NCBI GenBank assembly: GCA_944375725.1
Contig: CALWAZ010000028.1
Location: 1-35,837 of the forward strand
Length of the DNA: 35,837 nucleotides
Reading direction: 5' to 3'
Origin: an uncultured Merdimonas sp.
GTDB lineage: Bacteria; Bacillota; Clostridia; Lachnospirales; Lachnospiraceae
A model generated the notes under the pieces. That model was not told the origin of the DNA, made no database searches, and worked only from the letters and a program-made list of their open reading frames with translations. Position numbers and translations under genes: made by a program. Shown here in pieces: positions 31,257-35,837 of the stretch; the stretch's first letter is position 1, and each line of letters starts with the position of its first letter.

Positions 31257-31312
31257 TAAACAGGACGTTGCAATCTATTTGAATTTATGCGGCTTTCCCG
31301 GAAAGGGAAAAC

Positions 31313-32191
31313 ATGAAAATATATGCAAAAAGCTATTTTTCCGGGGCCGGCGGAATGGATCTGGGAATCCGGCAAAGCGGGATTGAAATAGTGTCTTCTT
31401 ACGAAATAGACAAAACGTGTTGCGAAACTCTTCGTTTAAATTTTGACCATGAGATTAACCAGACAGATATCACACAAATTACCGTTCTGGATCAGAAACC
31501 GGCAGACGTTTTTATCGGAACGTTCCCTTGCACGAAGTATTCTACAGCGGCAGACATCCATAAAACAAGAACCGGCGATGACTTATTTCTTCACTTTTTC
31601 CGTCATATTGCGCTTGCAAGGCCGGAAATGTACGTCGTTGAAAATGTCCCAGGAATGAAAAAGTTTCGCGTCGTTATGGAAGCGCTGACGCGGCTTCCGG
31701 AATATTATGTGAGAGTAGAATGCCCGGTAAATGCGAATATGTGGCTTCCGCAAGAGCGAAAGCGGCTGATTCTTTTTGGAAGCAAACGTCCATTTAACAG
31801 CCTGGAATATCCAGAAGCAAAACCGATTAGATTAAAAGATATTCTGGATAAAGATCCGGAAATTGAAATTCCAAAGTATGTGTATAACAGAATCAACGGG
31901 AAATACCGCGATCGCCCTATTATATCGGATCCGGAAACAGATTCCATCGCTCCTACTTGCGTAGCCCATTATTCAAAAGACGTTTCGACGCGTCTTGTAA
32001 AAGACGGACGAAGGCTTCGCCCCTACACGCCGCGCGAATGGGCCAGACTTCAAGGATTCCCGGATGATTTTCGTTTTTCCGGAAGCGATCACGATATATA
32101 CAAACAGGTCGGTAATGCCGTAGCCGTTCCAATGGGGCGATGGGTAGGCGAACAAATTCAGAATTACTTTTCCCACATGATTTCCGCATAA
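31313..32191 (+). CDS. DNA (cytosine-5-)-methyltransferase
   Basis: A 292-residue C5-MTase. Motif I FSGAGGMDLGI (9-19) binds AdoMet; motif IV is FPCTKYS with catalytic Cys73, a variant of the usual PPCQxFS; motif VI ENV is at 110-112; motif VIII is QERKRLILFG (QxRxR); motif IX/X are RLQGFPDDF and QVGNAVAVPM. All catalytic motifs are present but the target-recognition region is short. The SD GGAAAGGG precedes the ATG. It sits between the att junction and the recombinase on the opposite strand, with a bidirectional terminator between them, and no restriction nuclease is adjacent. It may protect the element from host restriction or mark its DNA. Confidence 0.92.
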   Translation: MKIYAKSYFSGAGGMDLGIRQSGIEIVSSYEIDKTCCETLRLNFDHEINQTDITQITVLDQKPADVFIGTFPCTKYSTAADIHKTRTGDDLFLHFFRHIALARPEMYVVENVPGMKKFRVVMEALTRLPEYYVRVECPVNANMWLPQERKRLILFGSKRPFNSLEYPEAKPIRLKDILDKDPEIEIPKYVYNRINGKYRDRPIISDPETDSIAPTCVAHYSKDVSTRLVKDGRRLRPYTPREWARLQGFPDDFRFSGSDHDIYKQVGNAVAVPMGRWVGEQIQNYFSHMISA

Positions 32192-32196
32192 GCCAA

Positions 32197-32222
32197 AAGG
32201 CCGCCATAAGGCGGCCTTCTCA
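32197..32222. terminator. bidirectional terminator between methyltransferase and recombinase
   Basis: AAGGCCGCC (32197-32205), ATAA loop (32206-32209), GGCGGCCTT (32210-32218). It serves the two converging genes. Confidence 0.88.
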
Positions 32223-34223
32223 ATCTTTATTCGGCCCGTGCGGACATGCGATCAACTGTTCGCCGCATATCGGGCAACGTTCAATTCCACATTTCCAGTG
32301 GTGCCATCGGCCGGCATGTGCGCCGCATTCAGGGCATATCGCCCCAGGCTTTCCGTGTAAATCGTCCCCTGGATCCCCGACTTTAATTCTTTTATACGCC
32401 TTTCCTTCAAAGTCGAACGTCCGCGTCCTACATCCGACCGTCGAACCAATGCGCCCGCCGCACTTCTGGCAGACCGGAAGATCCGCCGGAGCCATATAAT
32501 AAAATTCATGAACCAGGCCGTTTATGAATCGTATTTCCTGGACGCGGCCGTCTATGACCTTAATCTGGTCAATGACCTGATCGACAAAGTCTTTCAGAAT
32601 TTCATTATCCAGTTCAAGCGCCATCTGTTCATATTCGATGTGCTTCTTCGACGCAATTCTTTGAGCCACAAGAAAGGCGGACGCCTTCCGGATGAATTCC
32701 AGGTCGGCCATATCGTCGCTTCCTGCGGTAGCCTGGCACGCTTCAATCTGGCTGTCGAATCCTGCTATTTTTTTCATGAGTTCCTTTTTCTTCGCCGAAA
32801 ACTCTTCTTTTGTCAGGGAATCCGGATCATAAAGATAGAGTTCGGTTAATCGGTCGATTGCCGTCCTGCACTTTTCGCGTTCATGCTTCAAGAGGGAAAG
32901 CTGTTCCGCGGCCGTATATTCTTCTTCATCCCCGGATAGATTCACGTCCGGAAGGTAGGCCCCTTTCCCAACTTCGCGAAAGGCAAGCGCGTCGAATGTG
33001 CGCCGAAGGCTTTCGTTTCCGATCTTGATTCCCTTGAATTCCGGCCCTTTCAAAAGTTCGCGCTCCAACTGTTCAAGCGTTTTGATATTTTTAAAATTCT
33101 TCTGGCAACGCGCCAGGTTAGCGACGTAATTAAATATAAAAGGCCCGATATATCCTTCGTTTATAGTTTTTGAGTTATCGCAATTCATCATTCGCGATCT
33201 CTTTGCACAACGGTACATAGAAGGCCGCCAGCCGTTCGCCCTGGCCCTGTCTTTTGACGCGATCATGTTTGCGCCGCATTTCCCGCAGACCAGGTGTCCG
33301 GAAAACGTGTGTACATACTTCCTGGCGCGCAGATCGGATGTATCCCGGCTGGAAGCATTTTCGTCCATAATGGCATTACACCGCGCGAATTGCTCTTTAC
33401 TGATAATTCCGACATGATTGTTTTCCTTGACGATCCATTCGCTTTCCGGCTTTAATGCTCCGCGGCCGGATTCCCTCAGATTGTAGCGGTATGTCCCGAT
33501 ATAGAACGGGTTCCTGATGATATCATGTATCAGTTTCGACGTCCATTCCCCGCCGCGTTTCGATTTTATCCCGTGGTTATTCAGATAACGCGCGACTTTC
33601 AGACACGATCGCGTCCGTTCGTATTCGTCAAAAATAAACTGGACAATCTTTGCTTCTTCCGGATCCGGCTCCGGATACTTGATTTCCGGGTTCCATCGGT
33701 ATCCGACAGGCATACGCGCCCCGTTCCACAATCCGTTTTCGGCCCGGTCAAGCATAATGCCCGTAACACGTTCGGAAGTCATATTCCGTTCCAATTCAGC
33801 GAAAATCAGGATGATTTTCAGCATGGCTTCGCCGATCGCTGTTGACGTGTCGAATTGTTCGTTCATTGATATAAACGTGACCTTGTGATCCTTCAATTCT
33901 TCGTACATCGCCGCGAAGTCCAGGAGATTTCGCGATATCCGGTCAACTTTCCACACGATAACGTGAGAAAATTCTCCGGCCCTGACGCGGTTCATCATTT
34001 CCTGGAAATGCGGACGGTCAGTATTCTTCGCAGAATAGCCGTCGTCTTCAAATATGACAAATTTGTCTATCCCTAAAAATTTACAGTATTCCTTTAACTT
34101 TTTTCGCTGAAAAGGAAGGCTGTCCTTGTCGATCTGGTATCTGGTTGACACACGGACATAAAGCGCCGCTTTTTGTTGTGTCCAGAATCGCACGACTTTT
34201 CGCTTGATCTTTTGATACGCCAA
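32220..34223 (-). CDS. large serine recombinase (integrase) with C-terminal zinc-ribbon tail
   Basis: A 667-residue recombinase. The resolvase domain (about 15-165) has the nucleophile Ser26 in ALYVRVSTRYQ and arginines Arg95 and Arg98 in VWKVDRISRN. The recombinase domain follows (PEEAKIVQFIFDEYERT, then a RNPFYIGTYRYN stretch). A zinc ribbon has CGKCGANMI ... YRCAKRSRMMNC (about 315-350). A long charged coiled coil is at about 440-500. The extra C-terminus (about 585-667) has CQKCGG, CPECGAHAGRWHHWKCGIERCPICGEQL and CPHGP, a second multi-cysteine zinc-binding module not usual for integrases. Start 34223 follows a GGGGG SD. Expected function is site-specific integration and excision of this element at miaB. 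Confidence 0.93.
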   Translation of the reverse strand: MAYQKIKRKVVRFWTQQKAALYVRVSTRYQIDKDSLPFQRKKLKEYCKFLGIDKFVIFEDDGYSAKNTDRPHFQEMMNRVRAGEFSHVIVWKVDRISRNLLDFAAMYEELKDHKVTFISMNEQFDTSTAIGEAMLKIILIFAELERNMTSERVTGIMLDRAENGLWNGARMPVGYRWNPEIKYPEPDPEEAKIVQFIFDEYERTRSCLKVARYLNNHGIKSKRGGEWTSKLIHDIIRNPFYIGTYRYNLRESGRGALKPESEWIVKENNHVGIISKEQFARCNAIMDENASSRDTSDLRARKYVHTFSGHLVCGKCGANMIASKDRARANGWRPSMYRCAKRSRMMNCDNSKTINEGYIGPFIFNYVANLARCQKNFKNIKTLEQLERELLKGPEFKGIKIGNESLRRTFDALAFREVGKGAYLPDVNLSGDEEEYTAAEQLSLLKHEREKCRTAIDRLTELYLYDPDSLTKEEFSAKKKELMKKIAGFDSQIEACQATAGSDDMADLEFIRKASAFLVAQRIASKKHIEYEQMALELDNEILKDFVDQVIDQIKVIDGRVQEIRFINGLVHEFYYMAPADLPVCQKCGGRIGSTVGCRTRTFDFEGKAYKRIKVGDPGDDLHGKPGAICPECGAHAGRWHHWKCGIERCPICGEQLIACPHGPNKD

Positions 34224-34258
34224 AGATCCCCCTTTCCCCAGGGCCGAAAAAAGGGCGC

Positions 34259-34336
34259 AAAAAAGAAAGCCCGTTGCATTTAACGGCTTTCTTTGATATA
34301 ATATGGTTGCTTATTTCCAATATCAGAAAGCCGTTT
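34259..34336 (-). promoter_or_regulatory. candidate transcription attenuator in the recombinase leader
   Basis: On the minus strand three related segments occur in order: A (34335-34320, AACGGCTTTCTGATAT), B (34299-34282, ATATCAAAGAAAGCCGTT) and C (34275-34264, AACGGGCTTTCT), then T-rich sequence. B can pair with A (11 bp plus GATAT/ATATC) or with C (stem with one bulge, followed by TTTTTT at 34264-34259, an intrinsic terminator). The two pairings exclude each other, the layout of a terminator/antiterminator switch 40 nt before the recombinase start. No ligand is known. Confidence 0.5.
34274..34302 (+). promoter_or_regulatory. + strand promoter of a possible small RNA
   Basis: TTGCAT (34274-34279), 17-nt spacer, TATAAT (34297-34302). 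The expected start is near 34309, and a terminator ends at 34392. Confidence 0.5.
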
Positions 34337-34392
34337 TTCGGTAGCCTGGTATTATAGTCGGCTGGCGTTTGCAGACGCCGGCCGGCTTTTTT
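34309..34392 (+). ncRNA. candidate small RNA antisense to the leader of the element (about 84 nt)
   Basis: Between the promoter at 34274-34302 and the terminator at 34357-34392 no open frame is present. The 84-nt transcript would be complementary to the minus-strand leader of the recombinase, including its segment A. Not a match to any RNA family I know; inferred from promoter and terminator only. Confidence 0.4.
34357..34392 (+). terminator. strong rho-independent terminator, + strand
   Basis: GTCGGCTGGCGT (34357-34368) pairs with ACGCCGGCCGGC (34375-34386) through 12 bp with two G-T pairs, then T6. The T-run is on the + side only, so it ends rightward transcription, not that of the SWIM gene on the other strand. 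Confidence 0.8.
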
Positions 34393-34774
34393 ATGAATTT
34401 CTTTTTATTATATACCTTCCGTCTTTCAGTTCATACGAACATCGGCCCGTCTGGGCGGCCAGAAAGTACATATGCTTACATGGCTTCCTTCTTCGCTTAA
34501 AATCCATACACTGGCAATATTCAAGAGAAGTCATATATATATTTCCGGTCGTTCCGATTATCTTTCCGGAATAACCGCTTGGAAGGATCTTCTTCACGCC
34601 CAGGTTATGTTCAATCGAACGCTGAATCCTGTCCTGCTGGCTCAATGTTTCGTGTATAGAATCATCGAATCCCACAAAAAGCCGGTCACTGTTCAAGGCC
34701 CGTTCTTCCTTCTTCGAAGCGGATCGCATGAATAACACCAGAAGGACAATCACAATAATTATGACAGCAATCAT
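34391..34774 (-). CDS. membrane-anchored SWIM zinc-finger protein
   Basis: A 127-residue protein if started at ATG 34774 (GGGGGG SD at 34780-34785); ATG 34777 or 34792 are in frame but fit the SD less well. It has an N-terminal hydrophobic helix (AVIIIVIVLLVLFM), then a basic/polar linker and a SWIM-type zinc finger in the C-terminal half: CQCMDFKRRRKPCKHMYFL, matching C-x-C-x(n)-C-x-H. SWIM domains bind DNA or protein; with a single N-terminal membrane segment the domain would face the cytoplasm. It is encoded within the element upstream of the recombinase. The function is unknown. Confidence 0.7.
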   Translation of the reverse strand: MIAVIIIVIVLLVLFMRSASKKEERALNSDRLFVGFDDSIHETLSQQDRIQRSIEHNLGVKKILPSGYSGKIIGTTGNIYMTSLEYCQCMDFKRRRKPCKHMYFLAAQTGRCSYELKDGRYIIKRNS

Positions 34775-34792
34775 CATATCCCCCCTTATCAT

Positions 34793-34820
34793 ATTGTCGT
34801 TTTTGAAGATTGCATATAAT
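34793..34820 (+). promoter_or_regulatory. weak promoter before the 41-codon ORF
   Basis: TATAAT (34815-34820) with a loose TTGTCG (34794-34799), 15-nt spacer. Low confidence because of the short spacer. Confidence 0.3.
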
Positions 34821-34863
34821 ATTTACTGTCGCCCGGCCGTTATGGAAAGGTGGCGCATAGCAC

Positions 34864-34989
34864 GTGGAAAAATATTATATACATTACGACAACGCTGAAA
34901 TTTATGCACTTTGTTACATATCCAGGAAAAGAATTTATTATAATCTGGACTTCAACGGAAAAACAAAATTTTATATCATGCTCCGGTAG
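34864..34989 (+). CDS. small ORF, 41 residues, unknown function
   Basis: A GTG at 34864 follows GGAAAGGTGG (34844-34853) at 10 nt, and the frame stays open for 41 codons to the TAG at 34987-34989. The product is rich in Tyr, Ile, Lys and Arg (VEKYYIHYDNAEIYALCY, then ISRKRIYYNLDFNGK, ending FYIMLR), suggesting a compact basic beta-rich peptide. The codon pattern looks coding rather than random, but the size makes this uncertain. It lies between the SWIM gene and the repressor, divergent from the first and convergent with the second. No domain is recognised. Confidence 0.45.
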   Translation: MEKYYIHYDNAEIYALCYISRKRIYYNLDFNGKTKFYIMLR

Positions 34990-35007
34990 CCGGTAAATAA
35001 GATATAA

Positions 35008-35037
35008 AGGTCGGGCGTTTTTCCAACGCCCTAACCT
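35008..35037 (-). terminator. hairpin at the end of the repressor gene
   Basis: GGGCGTT (35013-35019) pairs with AACGCCC (35025-35031), extended by AGGT/ACCT; it overlaps the repressor stop. The T-run is weak on the minus strand. Confidence 0.55.
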
Positions 35038-35558
35038 GTTTTTCCTTGGCCGCCGTCACTGTCAACCGGCGGAAACTTCTTTTCCAATTCTTCGGGCGTC
35101 TTCGGCACGCTTCCGAATGCCTGGATCAGAGTATCTTCTGAAAATCCAGGTACAAAGCTGTCAGGCACGGCCGGCGCATTCGGATCGGCGTCGCTTTCTA
35201 TGATTGCTTTCGAAACTTCAAGGAAGAATTCAATCAATTCATTTCTCTTTTCCGGTTTCAAATTCACGAATTTCTCAACGACAATATAAGAAGCGTTTGA
35301 AAGATTGTATTCGCTGGCCAACTGATCCAGGACGTCGGTCGGGGCCGCCTTAAACATTTCCCCTTCGCCAGTCCGGAGCCATTCTTCATTGATGTTATAT
35401 TCGCGTATCATCAAAGATAAAGCGGAATCGACAGGATTGTTCCTTCCTAATTCGTACTGCGCGATCGTATTTCCCTTTAAACCAATTCTTTCCCCGAATT
35501 CCCGTTGAGTAAGATCTAAATATTTTCTTACTCTCTTTATTCTATCGCCTATATTCAC
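35031..35558 (-). CDS. XRE-family phage-type repressor
   Basis: A 175-residue protein. The N-terminal HTH_3 domain (1-60) is canonical: GDRIKRVRKYLDLTQREFGERIGLKGNTIAQYELGRNNP, followed by LMIREYNINEEWLRTGEGEMF, the typical continuation in phage and ICE immunity repressors. The C-terminal half is acidic and lacks the LexA-type Ser/Lys peptidase motif, so it is probably not RecA-cleaved. SD GAGGTGTG. It is transcribed leftward from the TTGACC-N17-TATAAT promoter at 35585-35613, opposite to the rightward promoter at 35663, forming a lysogeny-type switch. Confidence 0.9.
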   Translation of the reverse strand: MNIGDRIKRVRKYLDLTQREFGERIGLKGNTIAQYELGRNNPVDSALSLMIREYNINEEWLRTGEGEMFKAAPTDVLDQLASEYNLSNASYIVVEKFVNLKPEKRNELIEFFLEVSKAIIESDADPNAPAVPDSFVPGFSEDTLIQAFGSVPKTPEELEKKFPPVDSDGGQGKTG

Positions 35559-35584
35559 TTGTCACACCTCACTTTCTGATAAGA

Positions 35585-35613
35585 ATTATACAATGCAATC
35601 TATTCCAGGTCAA
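35585..35613 (-). promoter_or_regulatory. promoter of the XRE repressor
   Basis: Minus strand TTGACC (35613-35608), 17-nt spacer, TATAAT (35590-35585), about 27 nt upstream of the start at 35558. Confidence 0.85.
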
Positions 35614-35640
35614 GCCAAAACTTCACAAAAACAAAAATAA

Positions 35641-35708
35641 TCTCAAAAACAAAAAATATATATTGACAGGTTGGATTTTGAGAAGTATAATGTTCTCAGA
35701 AACAAAAA
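35641..35708. promoter_or_regulatory. rightward promoter and repressor operators of the element
   Basis: TTGACA (35663-35668), 17-nt spacer, TATAAT (35686-35691) is a perfect + strand promoter. TGAGAA (35679-35684)-N8-TTCTCA (35693-35698) is a perfect palindrome overlapping its -10. The direct repeat TCTCAAAAACAAAAA (35641-35655) and TCTCAGAAACAAAAA (35694-35708) flanks the promoter. The XRE repressor at 35031-35558 is the likely binder. Confidence 0.8.
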
Positions 35709-35737
35709 ACACAGCACACCAGAAAGGAAGTGATTTC

Positions 35738-35837
35738 ATGGGTAAGAATAAAGAGCCTTTAACTTCCGGCCAGATTACCGACGCAAGACGCTTGTGTGAA
35801 GTAATCAAAGGCGTTCCGGGAGAGAAACGCCCGATCT
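35738..35837 (+). CDS. first rightward gene of the element, 3' end outside window
   Basis: ATG 35738 follows GAAAGGAAG; 33 codons are visible (MGKNKEPLTSGQITDARRL, then CEVIKGVPGEKRPI) and the frame continues past the window end. It is the first gene after the consensus rightward promoter, in the position of an early excision or Cro/anti-repressor-like gene. No family can be assigned from the fragment. Confidence 0.6.
   Translation, partial: MGKNKEPLTSGQITDARRLCEVIKGVPGEKRPI

Larger units (their letters stand above)
31245..35837. mobile_element. integrative element or prophage, left part (continues beyond window)
   Basis: Everything from 31245 to the window end is element DNA: lower GC and different codon use from the host genes (more AT and CGN codons), a large serine recombinase, an orphan cytosine methyltransferase, a phage-type repressor with divergent promoters and small genes of unknown function. 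Integration within miaB is inferred from the truncated frame. Phage or ICE cannot be decided, since no structural or conjugation genes are in the window. Confidence 0.85.

Noticed and set aside
1-35837. CRISPR array or IS element
   Set aside because: No regularly spaced repeats, and no transposase besides the serine recombinase of the integrative element, were seen.

Overview
The window looks like a chromosome segment of a Gram-positive, spore-forming member of the Clostridia, most likely Lachnospiraceae. The support is an alpha/beta-type small acid-soluble spore protein (1653-1859), strong GGAGG ribosome binding sites, TTGACA/TATAAT promoters, an EFR1-type flavodoxin-ferredoxin, and protein sequences typical of that family. 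No rRNA and no canonical tRNA gene was seen.

Layout. (A) 1-4255: two tandem pairs of WYL-type regulators form a diverged inverted duplication around the spore-protein gene. (B) 4285-7390: rtcB (RNA ligase), about 600 bp of structured non-coding DNA with two tRNA T-arm-like hairpins, then a slipin/SPFH gene. This resembles bacterial RNA-repair operons. (C) 7453-11784: a four-motif ferredoxin, then a histidine phosphatase, an O6-alkylguanine-DNA methyltransferase, an AlkD-like protein and a lipoprotein in close order, then a ZIP metal transporter with a consensus promoter and a palindromic operator. (D) 11806-19375: a small unknown protein, an OmpR-type response regulator without an adjacent kinase, an aldo/keto reductase::GGDEF chimera, a broken SDR/epimerase gene, an L,D-transpeptidase, a flavodoxin, a P-loop kinase and an HtrA protease.

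(E) 19533-29425: a redox and stress region. It holds an AraC regulator, an EFR1 ferredoxin and an Rrf2 regulator, then an SOS cassette (LexA box, DinB polymerase, a small unknown protein, SRAP peptidase). It continues with HxlR and two flavodoxin-fold proteins, LysR, and MerR with an aldo/keto reductase and a carboxymuconolactone decarboxylase-like protein. Four promoters in regions D and E share an ACRGGTATTAGAC-like box at fixed distance from the -10, which suggests one regulon. (F) 29558-30991: a membrane-anchored phospholipase D-like enzyme.

(G) 31094-35837: miaB is cut after about 50 codons by an integrative element whose left part fills the rest of the window. The element carries a cytosine-C5 DNA methyltransferase, a large serine recombinase with an unusual zinc-binding tail, a membrane-anchored SWIM zinc-finger protein, a 41-codon ORF, and a phage-type repressor with divergent promoters and operator repeats. 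The leader before the recombinase contains three complementary segments able to form mutually exclusive hairpins. The right end of the element lies outside the window. Start codons were chosen from Shine-Dalgarno spacing and family N-termini; functional calls rest on reading motifs by eye, not on database searches.
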